Below, piece by piece: positions 41,574 through 53,925 of a DNA stretch of 64,000 bases (positions are counted from its first letter, which is position 1; the number at the start of each line of letters is the position of its first letter). The DNA lies in contig NC_092460.1 of assembly GCF_047495875.1 (NCBI RefSeq), positions 33,893,054 to 33,957,053 on the forward strand. Direction: 5' to 3'. The notes below the pieces were generated by a model. The model was not told where the DNA came from. It ran no database searches and saw nothing but the letters and a program-made list of their open reading frames with translations. This stretch comes from Pithys albifrons albifrons. Its lineage: Eukaryota > Chordata > Aves > Passeriformes > Thamnophilidae. The position numbers were made by a program, and so were the translations under genes.

Positions 41574-42779
41574 GCATCTAGCACAGAATGGCACTTAATC
41601 CTTTTCACTACTGTGCAGTTTCACTGGATCCCCCACTCTGTCCACACAAGAAGAAAATTCACTCCTTTCCAGATAATGCTGTGGTAATGTACAATTACTT
41701 AGCATGTTTTATTAAAAAAAAAACTACTTTAAAGGAATCTCACATACCCTCATCACAAAATACTAATAGCAACAACCATTTCAGATGAACCGTGACTGAC
41801 ATAACTTTGAGTCTTGTGTACCCACAGAACTGCCCAGTACTGCCCCTCAAGTAGCAGCCCAAGTTTTAACCCACCTTTTCACAGCACATCAGCACCAAAT
41901 TCAGACAGTGAGATGCTCTGATTCCAATTTCCTCCATTATGCAGTAGCTCTGGTGATAAGTCCCCAGTACAATGAAAATGAGGCATATTGCATTCATCAA
42001 ACACTATAAAGATAATGATGGAAAGCTAAAACCAGATTCCTTTCCAACCTCTGTCCTGGATAACTAATTATAAAGACATTCTAAAAAGATGGAACTCCCC
42101 AGAAAAGGTACTAGACACTTGTCCCCTCACTCCCAAACAAAGCAAACATCCTCTGTTTAGTTTTTCTCTTTTTGAAATGGCTCACACAAGTGTACCAGAT
42201 TTCAAGCTTTAAATATGCCACCTATAAAAGAAAGTCTCAAAAGTATAGAACTAATGCTAGGGGAACATTTTTAACCAATAGCATAATTCTGGTTCCACTG
42301 ATCTACTCATGACATGACCAAGCATATAGCTGTACTCTGGGATTCCTAGCTGGCATTTTCAGGAGCCTGCAAAATCCCTCCTTGTAGAAGAGCTCATCAG
42401 ATGTACAAAAGTTTTTACTTTTTTGCTTGTATTTTCTCTTACTCTCTACCTCCATCCTTACCTAGAGGGGAAAAACCAAGAAGTGCAGCTTTTACCAGGC
42501 CTTTATATCCCTATCACCCTTTTCTCTCTACTGCCTCCCTATCACAGCATGGATATAAATGACAAGCCAGGTTTAAATTAAAAGTGCCAAAACCATGGAG
42601 TTTTTCTTGCTGTTAAGAGACAAATGTAATTCAAATATTAAGACACTTATACACCTCTGAAAATCTGCCTAGTAGCCCTTCGATGTCTCTAAGCACTTGT
42701 GGAACTCCACAAACCTCACCCTACTTCTTTCTTTTATGTAATTTACTAGAGAGAATTCTGTATTTGCCCTACTCTTTCC

Positions 42780-43015
42780 ATCCTTAAAAGCACTTACAAA
42801 ATACTAATTACTCTTCATATATCCCTTGAAGTAAATAAGGACTATTATCCTCTCTGAAGTAAATACGGATTACTAACTCCTTTTTACAGTCTCAGGAAAC
42901 ACAGAGGAGGATTTTAAGTGGTCTGCACATTATGATGTAAAGAGACTATACTGAAGCATGGATTAAGATGTGGAAGTTCTCCCTTCCGTGCTCAGACTAT
43001 GACTATCTAAATCTT
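42780..43015 (-). repeat. MIR-type ancient SINE with an internal tandem duplication
   Basis: Read on the plus strand this follows the reverse complement of MIR: AAAGCACTTACAAA, then TTATCC, CTCCTTTTTACAGTCTCAGG, AAACACAGAGGAGG, TTTTAAGTGGTCTGCAC and GTGCTCAGACTATGAC, in the expected order. Inside it a 28-base unit beginning GAAGTAAATA occurs twice back to back (42828-42855 and 42856-42883) with several differences, so the copy is longer than usual. MIR-like elements are ancient in amniotes and survive in birds only as scattered, diverged copies. Confidence 0.6.
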
Positions 43016-43269
43016 ACCCTTCTATTTGCAAATGATACTCTTAGTCCAATTGTTTCTATCTTCTGGCTGATGATCAAATATTTAATGTATGCCATAAAAT
43101 GAAAATATGAACTCTACAGCAGTGCCTCCTATTTGTCATGCCCCATTACTTAGACCGGGTGGTAACATGCGCCCACATGACGGTTTTCAATTTTATTATA
43201 GTCTCTATTTGCTCACTCACTTAAGATGTGTAAAGAAGAGTTGTATGGATTATCAGACAGTCTGAAAAG

Positions 43270-43640
43270 TTCAGTTTAGAGCTCTTCAAACACATTCATT
43301 TTCATCTTATTAGCACAAGTAAAGTGAAAGCCTTAGGCAGGTAATTTACCATCCAGTTTATCCAAAAGGACTTCTAAAGGCAAAGTCAACCTTTGTAAAT
43401 TGTTTGTGATAATCTCCAAATTGATCATTAATTATCAGCTGCTACTAAGCGTTTCTTCCATCAGCGGCACTGTGAAAATAATGCATTTCTCAGAAAATCT
43501 ACCACTGTTGTTACTGCCACCTATGTAATCAGCCATTATTAAACCCAGCCAAGTTACGTGGCAGGCAGCAGCCTCGCAAAGAGAATCCTGCCCAGCAACA
43601 TCATTTGCTGGGCAGTTTAAAAATTAGTTATTCACCAACA
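43270..43640. promoter_or_regulatory. Candidate conserved noncoding element with a strong hairpin
   Basis: Repeat-free and motif-dense: TTGATCATTAATTATCAGCT with an overlapping CAGCTG (43436-43441), CTAAGCG, CAGCGGCAC, AGCCATTATTAAACC, AAGTTACGTGG and CCTCGC. It ends with a perfect 11-bp stem (43588-43598 pairing with 43605-43615). One of the best enhancer candidates here. Confidence 0.45.
43588..43615. other. Perfect 11-bp inverted repeat, 6-nt loop
   Basis: CTGCCCAGCAA, loop CATCAT, then TTGCTGGGCAG. The stem is complete with no mismatch and GC-rich at its base. It could form a hairpin in DNA or in transcribed RNA of either strand. Confidence 0.85.
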
Positions 43641-46639
43641 GCAAAGCATTTCTTATTAATGTTATATTTCACATTCTATACCTTCCCACATGTAGAAGCA
43701 GCTACAATTAATTTAGAACCATTCAACTGTGCTTAATAAAGCACACATTGTTTTGTACTGCCAATCTCAAGTTGACATACACAAACTTCTTTTTCCCCTT
43801 TGCAGTTTTCTAATTTTCTTCTACCAGAAGTCAATGCTTGCAAATCTAACAGTAAAAATTCAAAAAGATCTTTCCACATTTTGTTTATGAAAATTAACTC
43901 ATGAAGAGACAGCTGCATGTCTTTGTCACTCTGAGGTCCACGTCACTCAGAAACAGAGTAGGACCTTTTTGCACAAGAGTTTGCTTTTCAAAATCCAGTC
44001 CAGTCTTGATGCAAAAATTCTGATGACTGTTTTCCAGAATTTCTGGGTATGATACACCCCACCCCATTTTCAGAATTTTGGGCAGTATTATGACCAATGT
44101 ACAACATCTAACACTCCCACAGTTCCCACTTTAAGTCCATTGAATTTAGTGGATAATTGCCAGTTAATTTTACTGCAGCAGCCATAGATGTCATGTGCCT
44201 TGCACCTTCAGTAGGATCAAACACACCTGACAAATCCTATTTTAAAAAACAACCAGGATACCCAAACATGACAGCAATAAACTGCAACCCTGATAACCAT
44301 TTAATTGTGTATTGCCATGCCCACCATAGTTTTAGGAGCCAAAGAATTAAGAGAGGAAGACATACGCAGGTCATGACATTTTTAAGGAATGTAGTATCCC
44401 AAAACATGTAATTGTAATTTTTTAAACAAATGATCCACAGGTCAAAAAACCTGAAACAGGTGAAATGCCATCACCCTGGCTTATAGATATAACACAGCAG
44501 CAACTGAAGCCTTTTACACTTGAGAATGGTGCTCCCAGAAGCACTGATTTATATTTCTGTTTTTGAAAACTGAAATGCACACTACTTCTACACATATGCA
44601 ACCACATCATCTTGAACATACACATACACAGAGCAAAAGAGTTTACTGTCCGTTTACTGGGCTCGTGACTCAGCTCCATCAGCAGCAACTCCACCCCAAG
44701 TCCTGATGACTCCAAATGCAATGGGATTAGCATCATAAAGACAGAAAAAGAGCACCATATCTGAAAGAAGAACCATCCCTCAAAGACAGTTTTGTACAAA
44801 TTCTCTCAAATTCATATAATTTAGACTTACAGTTGTAGCACAGGATCTTTTAAATAATGCACAAGAAATTTCTAGTTCAAAGGGCAGTTAAGAGAACAGT
44901 CTCTTACAGAGAGATTAGATAAAAATCTGCTAAAAAAGAATGAAAGAGACTTGTATTTTCTTCAGTGAGATGACCAATGAATGGGCCACTGCTTTTGTGA
45001 GCTTGAGCCATAAATACTGCCATCTTCAGCAAAAAAAGCAAAGGGATCCACCTGAACTATTTCTGGGTAATGTCAAATGGCACCTCCTCCCTAAACAGTC
45101 CTGAGCACTGGATGCACTGAGAGTCATGTACATCTTTCTGGTTGTTTCATTTTCTGATTTGAGGCCTCTTCCCTAGCAGTACTGCTTTCCTAAGTCCTGC
45201 AGACCCAATGACTCCACAGGCATTTTGTTCTAGTCAAATAACATGGAATAAAATACTAATTGCAGCATCAAATTTAACCTCCCTGGAATCTGCAGAACTT
45301 ACTTTCAGGATCCATCCAGACCATCGGAGGCACAAAATAGACATTCTGCAGAAAGAGAGGTATCTTGAGAAGATTTAACCTGCAGAATTTGAATGCTGGT
45401 CACCAGCCGAGAGTGTTAGAGAACTCAGCTGGGCTGCCTGATCTTGAGCTAAACTTGTAGGACTGAAAATTAAAAAAATGTGCTCAGAAGTGTAAGCAAA
45501 ACACAATTTAGGGAGAGAAAATACATCCTGTGATGTCATTTATAGCTATTTCTTTTCAGGAGAGCTACATGAAGACTCTCAATGCATGCTTAATATTGGA
45601 AGCAAGATTTATCATCACTAAACAATTTAATAATCCAGTTACATGAGCAGTAACAATTCCTGGGCTGGTAATGAACAATATGATATCAAAGTTGTCATCT
45701 CTTAAACAGAATGTTGGTTGATTTTCTGTACATGAGTAGTCCTGATTAATTCAATTGTGTCCTCAGTGTGTTTAGTGCCTATGTAGATACAGGAGAGAGT
45801 CTTGCAAAGGTCTCTCTGAGGATTGAGTGAGCTTTGAAATTCTAACTCGGGCGACGTTCTATGAAATAGAATCCAGCTGACTTGCCAGGAAGCAATAAAA
45901 GCGAACTCACTGAGCCCACTCATGTGAATACATCTTAGCAGAATCAGGGCCTGCTCGAGCCACAAGGGAGGATAAACTTAAATAAAGCATTTCAGTATAT
46001 CCATTCTTTCAGCAGTCTTTAGTCTGTATTAGTAGCTAACATCTGAGGAAAGGAAAGGTTTGCTGCTTGGCAATAGTGTGGTGTTAATGTAACACAATCT
46101 GTTAAATGAAAAAGCAAAATTAATTCCAATTTGGTGTCTTCACAATTCACACTCCAGAGACTCTCATGGACTGAATGAAAGACAAGAAGGGGAAGGGAAA
46201 ATTCAGTGATTTTTTTCAAAAATGAATTGTCTATTTCTTTGCATTTCACCAGATTAAGTCAAGAGGCAATCTGATGGAAAAATAAGTAAGGTGTCTTACT
46301 TATGAAGGTTTTTCTCAACACATGGCTATGACAGCATAAGAAATGTCTGCCTCTGTCCATCTTTCACTGCCTACTCCCCCTCTTCCCCTTGTCCTCTCCA
46401 CAATTCAAATGTTGAGCTCTACTTCATCCTCACAGCAAGGAATGGATTAGGCAGAATTACTTACTGCTATGCCAATTAGGGAGGAATTAATTACAACTTT
46501 GCCTCCTGTCCCTCTAAGGTTGCAAGTTTTTCTACCAAGCACAAACTGAACAAAGTGAAGTGGAGAGCTGCAAGCACTCAAGAGGATGCAGGTACCAAGT
46601 TTTTGTCCTGCTCCATTCAAACCTCTCACTGCAGTGGGG

Positions 46640-46808
46640 TGACAATGTAAGTTCTTCTCTCCAGGCAAAAGTGTTGCACAACTGAGCTACTGTGCTCCTT
46701 GGGTACTTCAATTCCCAGTTCTGTAAAGTGGGACAGTAATAATACCTATTTGTCAGTGGCATTGTGCAAGTTAATCCTTTAATATTTGCAAAGCACCTTT
46801 TATATCGA
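46640..46808 (+). repeat. MIR-like ancient SINE fragment
   Basis: TTCTGTAAAGTGGGACAGTA, then ATAATACCTATTTGTCAGTG and TTTGCAAAGCACCTTTTA match the MIR order: ...CATCTGTAAAATGGGGATAA, TAATACCTA and GTAAAGCGCTTT. The first part (46640-46700) is less certain. Confidence 0.6.
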
Positions 46809-47506
46809 AAAACACAGGGCACAACAGAAATATAAAGCATTATCATCACTGTAATAAATTAGACTGCTCCTAGAGAAGTCTCTCTGGGCTTTTGCTTGGG
46901 ACGTCTTTGGCTTCTGGAGTTACACACATACACTGTCCAAACCAAAAAACTGGAAAGCTACACAAGACTTTTTAATTCACTAGACCGCTTTTTTCTTATT
47001 TATTTTTTTCTGAGGAAATACTTTGCCATACCACCCACCACCCACATTTACTTCCCGGCTAATTATACTTTGAAAGACAACCAGCATAAAGATGATTATA
47101 GCATACTGAGTCTAGGGAAGGCCTTGTCAAATAAACAGGGTATCTTCCTTCATCTGTCTCTCACTTTTTTCCACTGGATGATGAATTCCAAAACCCATAC
47201 AGCCATCCACCTTAAAAAGACTAAAACAATCTTTGTTTCCCTTCTTTCCTTTTTTTTTTTGCCACTCCTAATACACTTCCAGCTACACCCTCCACAACCA
47301 AAAAATTGCCAAGTAAACCCCTCTGTTCAAGCTTGTTAGAGAATAAAATGAAGCAATTCTGAACAACTCACCATCACTATTTATTAATTAAATATATATA
47401 TATTTCAAAAACAAGAACAGTGTCCAATATCAGGTCATCATCCATTTACAATGAAAAAAGTATGACAAAAGGCAACTAGCTGTATCTCTCATACAAGTTT
47501 ACCTAT

Positions 47507-47534
47507 CCTCCCCTCCCCCCTGCCCTCCCCTCCC
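47507..47534 (-). repeat. G-quadruplex-type tract on the SOX5 sense strand
   Basis: On the plus strand there are five C runs of 3-6 bases (47510-47513, 47515-47520, 47523-47525, 47527-47530, 47532-47534) separated by one or two bases. The minus strand therefore satisfies the G3+N1-7 quadruplex rule with very short loops. The pyrimidine-rich sequence continues to about 47570. Confidence 0.85.
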
Positions 47535-47604
47535 ATTCCCTCTCTCACTTTCTTTTTCATCCCATCACAAGACGTGGATGTTCTGCAGACAAATGTCTCA
47601 CAGT

Positions 47605-47728
47605 CCAAGGCCAGGCTGGATGGACCCCTGAGCAACCAGGTGGGTGGCATCCCTGCCCATGGCAGGGGGGTTGGAACTAGACAATCTTTAAGGGCCCTTC
47701 CCACAGAAACCATTCTATGATTCATGAT
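47605..47728 (+). repeat. CR1 LINE 3' end, short
   Basis: CCAAGGCCAGGCTGGATGGA, then GCATCCCTGCCCATGGCAGG, GGGTTGGAACTAGACAATCT and ACCATTCTATGATTCATGAT form a well-preserved CR1 terminus with its ATTCTATGATTC end. It is severely 5'-truncated. A C-rich pyrimidine tract (47507-47534) lies just upstream. Confidence 0.9.
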
Positions 47729-50700
47729 ATTAAGGTCATGTGATCTCAAAAAAGTTAAAAACTCCTTTTGACTTTAGCACCTCCTGAAGCATGTGAGGAA
47801 GATGCCTAACCACGTAAAGATCTTAGAACGTCTTGCTGCCACTGACTGCAACAAACTCTTGGGCATCCCATTTTGAGCTTTACAGCATCAGGACACTAAA
47901 TTACTACTATTCCCTTATTGATTAATGTGTGGTGATTTCTGACAAACTCATGCCTTTTAAGTCTAACTGTCCTGCTTTGTTAGCCTGGTACTACCTATCA
48001 CGTTATAAAAGGACATTCCTGTACAAACAGAACATGACCCCAAACATCACTTTCTTCACAGAATTAACTGTAGTGCTACACATGTGCTCAAATCACAATA
48101 TAAAGCAGATAAAGAGACACCCAGAAAAAGTACTCCACTGACTTAAATCTCTGTAACATAGAGATTTTCTGATGTAATTGTTCTGAGATTGTGGTTTTCT
48201 TGTAGTCCAGCTTTACACACCAGAAAGCGTCAGTATTTACCTAAAGCAAAATATTTTAGTTCAGTTCTTCACCATTATTTATTCTAGTCCATTTGTCACA
48301 TCTATATAGTTCAATCATTATTGACACAGATATATGAGTAATAACATGTATCATGCCTCTTTCTGCACACAACTCATATAAAGAAGTAGTTCAGCCAAAT
48401 GACTAATTATTAAGGGTATTTTTTCAAAAACCAGAAATCAATTGCATGTCACAGTCACCGACTCTGCTGTAGATCCTGCTCTGCTTTATAGCAGACATGT
48501 CATTAATAAAATGCTTTAAGAAAATATTGCAGAAGTTTCAGCTCACAGAAGATAAATATGCTAGTCTTTTGCAATGTGTGATAAAAAGATGAGAAAAGTC
48601 ACAGGAAAAAAGATGAAGCAGCCAACAGAGCTGGTCTGCAGGTATAGTGACATACACCTCTTTAGGGACTTGTTTCTCATCACTGGTGCTCTCTTGCAAC
48701 CCACTCCTACTAAACACTTAGGAGGTTCTGGCTTGATTATCTGAACACAAGGGAAGACACCAAATACAGATGAAGCAGAGTTTAAGAACTGAAAGACCCA
48801 CACACCTAGCAGGCATACAATATTGTCAATGAGGATAACAAGCAGTTTTATACACTTAGAGCTTTGAAGTGTCATGGTCATCACGTGCTACTTTAATTCT
48901 ACTTCCTTAATAAACTATAAAAAACCCCAACATAAAAGGTACAAGCTTTCAGACTCAGTAATGCCTATTAATTCAAATCAAGTAAGAAACAAAAATATGT
49001 TGTATAAACAGAGAGGCAATCACAAGTTCAAACCTCTCAGTCAGCACAGGTGGGAAACCCAGGAGCTGAGCCTGTCCAGCTAGGGTGTGTAAAGGGACAG
49101 CATCAAACTCTTCTTATTTTGCTGAGTGCCTTACCTCAAGACTAGATGTTGAGAGGACTGTGTCTGGGGTCCCCTTGCCTGTCTAGCTACTTAGACAATC
49201 TTTAATGACTCTACTATATAACCTGCAAGGTGTTACCTGTGTCCCACTCCTTACTCTACAATGGCATTCAGCAGTAGTTACCTTTTAGTTAATATTGCCT
49301 CCATATCATAGCAGAAAATCTACATTCTAGTTTGGATTATTAGCCACGTAGAATGCATTCTGCTACCAACCAAATGCAATATATAATAGTGACACTAAAA
49401 AAAACCCAAATCAAACCCAGAACAAAAAAGTGCTCCTGAACTATGCCAAAATTCTATTCTTTTAATTGATGTCAGGTACACCCATTTCAGTTTTGCACAA
49501 TTGCTTCTTCATTCTCGAAACATGAAATCATTCCAAGGGGACTCCAAGCTATGCTGTATTTTCCATGTTTCACTTCAATAAAATATTACAAATACGTTAC
49601 CATGTAGCTGGGATTTTTTTCTGCAATCATCATAACAAACCAATGTTTTCACAATGTCGCCACAAACCACAGCTATTACCTCATACAAGAGCAAAATGTT
49701 TTGGCAATGCAGTGCAAATAGTAGGAACAACTTCACCATCATCTACCAAAATAGTTCTTTGAACACATTTCCCAAAAAACAGTAGCAACAAAAGCCCTGC
49801 CACTTCATTCTTTCCCTCCATCCCTTTCACTGAATGAGAAGAAAGCACTGAAACAAGTGTTTCCCTCTCCTACCTCCCTATTCTTAAGGGGCTCTGGATC
49901 ACAGTCATCCACAGCTAAATCACACTGAAGCCAATAGGAAACATTCCAAAACCTGGAGAAATTACATACGTCATTTAACCTGAACAATCCAGAGTAAGGC
50001 TAAAGAAAAATAGACTGTTTAATATGTGCCTGTCCCACATGTCCTAACCAAGTCATGGGGAGGGCTGGGGCCACGCCTAAATGATTCAAAAAATGTAAGT
50101 AGTATTTTGTTTTAATGTGAAAATGACATTGACAATTACAGCAAAAAAACATGAAGATGAGGTGAAAACTCCTTTGTTAGTGGCCTAGTGTTGCAGCCAG
50201 TCCAAAACCTACAGAACTTCAAAGGAGCCAAAGTCACTCAAAGCCTAACAGGGCTGGCCTTTATTTCTGTGTTCAATCTACCATACTCCTTCCCAGACTT
50301 TACTCAAAATGGTTTCAAGCAACTTACTGTTAATAAGGATTAAACCTACTTAACTGAAGTATTTCCAGAGATCACATCACTATCAGACCTGATTAATGGG
50401 TCTTGAAGCCTACAGCAGCAAGGCTGTGTTCCTTATATATTCTAAATATGACTATCTATTTGCATTCTGGATTCTTTCTCAGTGAGAACCAGTGCATACA
50501 AAATAAACTCCACAATCCCATATCCTGTATACAAAGGGCATCACACATATCCTGCAACTTTAGCTATTCTCCTGAAATTATCTTAGTCTCACACAATCAC
50601 ACTTCAAACACCCCATATGTCCAGTTTGGTTATTCCTCCTTTGAAAAGCTAATAAATGTAATACTTAGATGCAACTGCATTTCATCTAAAAACAATTATC

Positions 50701-50773
50701 TGCAGTATTTTGTGCCAAGAAAAGCATCAATAGGAATCATTAACAACACTTCCACTTTATTTTCTTCCCGTCT

Positions 50774-50850
50774 GATGGGCCCAATCCAACACCCAAGTTA
50801 AGTCAATGAGAGCCTTACAATTGTTTTCAGTGGGAGCTGGACAGAGCCTT
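50774..50850. repeat. Second copy of the ancient palindromic repeat (probable)
   Basis: GGGCCCAATCCAACACCCAA, then GTTAAGTCAATGAGAGCCTT and TTTTCAGTGGGAGCTGGA show the same AATCCAA...CAATG...CAGTGGG...TGGA order as the copy at 14725. It is more diverged, and its right arm is poor. Confidence 0.38.
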
Positions 50851-51894
50851 ACGATCGGACATGAATGTGGGGCTTGTGCAAGGAGGCCGAATGACAAGCA
50901 CAGCCTCTGTTTATTCACACAACTATACTGCAAAGAGAGAGGAAGAACAAACTTCCCGTGATGCTCCCACTACCCAGAGCTGCTGAAGAGCCAGTAATAA
51001 AAGCTCTGGAGGTGGGGGCAAACACTGCTCTCTGGACTTATTCAGTCCTTGTCCTCTTTTTAAGACTACCCATAAGAGTATCCAACTAATTTGCTGAAAA
51101 TTGGACTGACACAGGGACTTGGGAGTCTGGTGAAATGAAACTTTCACCTATTAGTCTCTGAAAGTGCTTTTAAAAAATAAAAAACACAATACAAGACACA
51201 CCCTTGGAGTTACATATACCCTCCTATTCAACAAGGCTATTTCCATCTCAAAATAAAATCAAGCCATCTGCCCAACAGTTCAAAATTACAATGCACATGT
51301 ATTACTTTATTGGACTCTACCTGATAAAGGGGTGTAAAAATGTCAACTTACTTCTGGCAGTCACTTTGATATTTCCTACAGATAAAAATAAGGAGAGAGC
51401 AAAACAAGCTCCAATTTTTCCCTCAAACAGCCCTGGGAGTGGTATATTTCCAAATAGATGAGATGCATGAGCCAAGCTATTAAAAACATGTAATGGCTCC
51501 AAAATTCTAAAAAGACACACAAGTATTTTGTACTAGCTGGCTCACATGCAATTCTTTCACAAACAATGTTTTATTTCCTTACGAAAATCATTTACTCTTC
51601 CTACACACACATTCATCTTTATTGCCATCTTTCAGTGTTAAATATAACATCAGAATCTTTGAAAGTAGAGATATTATATGGCCTCAACTGTAGGAACCAA
51701 CTTTGTTCTGGAGACTTTCAAATCTGTATCTATCTAGGGCTTCCTGGAAGGCACAAGCAGCATGTAATGCTTCAAGGGATTTCCAAAGTCCTGCAGTGAC
51801 ATGTGCCTGACCTCGCTTTCTCCCACACTCTGGAACTAGACAGTCAAAGGAACTGGCAGCCTGATACTCCATAGCTCTTTAGTACCTGCATATT

Positions 51895-51992
51895 GTGAAC
51901 CTCATTTTACTTTGCATTATACAACAGGCCACAAGAAGAGTCAGAGTCCAACATTTGAACCTGGTCATTCATATCCAACTTTAATGCAAATG
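51895..51992 (-). repeat. MIR-like fragment, antisense
   Basis: CCTCATTTTACTTTGCATTA, then CACAAGAAGAGTCAGAGTCC and AACATTTGAACCTGGTCATT resemble reverse-complement MIR (CATTTTACAGATGAGG...AGAGCCGGGATTTGAACCCAGGTC). The middle is partly deleted. Confidence 0.42.
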
Positions 51993-52269
51993 CAACTGTA
52001 ACCTGATGGTAACACTGAACTGGATGAAAATCACAGATCTGCCAAGTGTATTCTCCACTGAAAGACATCCTCTCTGCAACTCAAGCTGTTTTCATAAGTC
52101 AGCTGTCTAAACTTTATGGGAAGGGCAGTTTCTTTAAAACCAACACCAAGAGACCAGAAAAAGATAAAACTGTAATTTTAGTAGTGGAAAGAGAGAAAGA
52201 AGAAAAGAAAAAGGAAAAAAACAAAAAAGGAGGGAGAGCTCAGCTCTTATTTACAGCATGAGGGAACTT

Positions 52270-52520
52270 AGACTTAACAGTGTAAATCAAATTAAACAGT
52301 TCAGGGACTTGGCTTGAAACCTGCCATTTTAATAAAAAGGGGGACAATTGGCAGGTTGTTTAAAACTGTAGCTGCACCCTTTGCCTCCTCCTTCTCCCAA
52401 CCCTCCCTCCCACACCACCAACTGCCATCTCAAATTCACCTTGCAATGCGCTCACTACCGAATTACCTTCGGGTTACAGTGGATTGGAGGAATCTACAGA
52501 AAATAAACTGACAATAAATA
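52270..52520. promoter_or_regulatory. Candidate conserved noncoding element
   Basis: GGGACAATTGGCAGGTTGTT, then AAACTGTAGCTGCACCCTTT, a C-rich pyrimidine stretch, and TGCGCTCACTACCGAATTAC, all repeat-free. Confidence 0.3.
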
Positions 52521-52639
52521 TCACTATATTATCCAAAGGAAGGAGGGGAAGCACAGAAAATGACCAGATTGTTGACACTGGTCAAGGAGACTTTCCCCAC
52601 TAAAATTTCCAAGAACTCAAGGGCTGAACAGCAAAGGTC

Positions 52640-53000
52640 TCATTATGAATCCACACCTTTTTTACAGAATTCCTTCTCGCCCATCCTTGAATACAGGAGC
52701 TTATTTTTGTGCAATCATTAATGCTCAACAGTAGATAGGTAGCTATTCCCCACTCCTGAAGAAGCCCATTTTACGGCATGCAACATGAAGAACCGCTTCA
52801 TTAATGAGATGGTTAAGTAACTCTAGTAGAGTTGCTATGGGGAGCCATGGTGACACAGTTGCGGGAGAACTGGCTCTTTCCATCTGGATCATCATTTAAA
52901 GCGCCTCAGAATTTCCTCAGGCTTAACAGGTTTATTGTTTTAATCCCTACCTGTGAGAGTTACGGGACTCTTCATAAAAATGTGGAAAGCAAGCCTGACT
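52640..53000. promoter_or_regulatory. Candidate conserved noncoding element with an RFX-like inverted site
   Basis: Repeat-free with isolated CpGs: CAATCATTAATGCTCAAC, TTTTACGGCATGCAACATG, ACCGCTTCATTAATGAGATG. GTTGCTATGG (52831-52840) faces CCATGGTGAC (52845-52854), an arrangement like two RFX half sites. It is preceded by the 7-bp inverted repeat AACTCTA-G-TAGAGTT (52819-52833). Confidence 0.42.
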
Positions 53001-53369
53001 TCTTGCAAGAAGAAAGGAAAAGAATCAAGGAAGAGACAGGATGGGAATAAAACAGGGCTGCAAGTCTATTCACTCACTAGGGCTCTAATATTAGTACTGT
53101 CAAGGCTTATTTCACACACAATTTTTAAAAGAGTTGGATTTTTGCGGTCCATATATAGTGATTCAACTAAAACTATACCGAAGCTTTTAAGTTTTCAATA
53201 TTATCATCATTTTATCCACAGAAATCCAACTTTATCTGTCTTTCAGCATCTCAGATGATCTTCACAAGAAGCCAGACTCAAGCTAATAAAATGTAATAGT
53301 TAGAAGCAGCACTTTCTCGAGACCGCAAGACAGAGAAAATGAAATTTTTATAAAATGAGAACGTAAATA

Positions 53370-53570
53370 CCAATCGGTCGTTTTATTCACCCTCCTGAGA
53401 CATCAGAAGCAAACAATCCAGCCCTACTTATAAATCAAAAGTACATTTATTGAGGAAAGCATCCAGCAACATTATGATCTGACATAAGCAGCTCTCTAGT
53501 CTCAGCAGCAAGGAACCTTTAGCCCTGTCCAAAGGTGTTAACAATGCAGTACTAACGTGACACGGCACTA
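53370..53570. promoter_or_regulatory. Candidate conserved noncoding element
   Basis: AATCGGTCGTTTTATTCACC, AAACAATCC, AACGTGACACGGCAC and TTAACAATGCAG in repeat-free DNA. Weaker than its neighbour at 52640. Confidence 0.27.
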
Positions 53571-53886
53571 AATGGATGGCCAAACACAGAGGCTTTGTTA
53601 CACTCAGGAGGCTGCATTTTTACCATCTTTTTCCAAATGTGCACCTAAGGAAAAATACTATCAAGTCCTTGCAAAGAAGAAAAGGAAAGAGAAACTAATT
53701 TGTCCTGCATATTTTAAGGATAAATCTAGCAAAGGCAAAGAAATAATACGTAAATTGCTAAAAAAGAGTGAAAGCTCCAGAGTTTTCTGATTTTTTGTAT
53801 GGTGCATTTTCCTCTGCTTAACTTAATGGTAAAATACAAACTGGTCAGAGTACCCAATCAGTACATACACAAATCTCCTAACTTTC

Positions 53887-53925
53887 CCTTTTATATATAT
53901 AGATATAGATATATATACATATTTA
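53887..53925. repeat. TA-rich simple repeat
   Basis: Imperfect (TA)n with GATA interruptions (TATATATATAGATATAGATA...). A shorter AT run is at 47391-47403. Confidence 0.9.
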
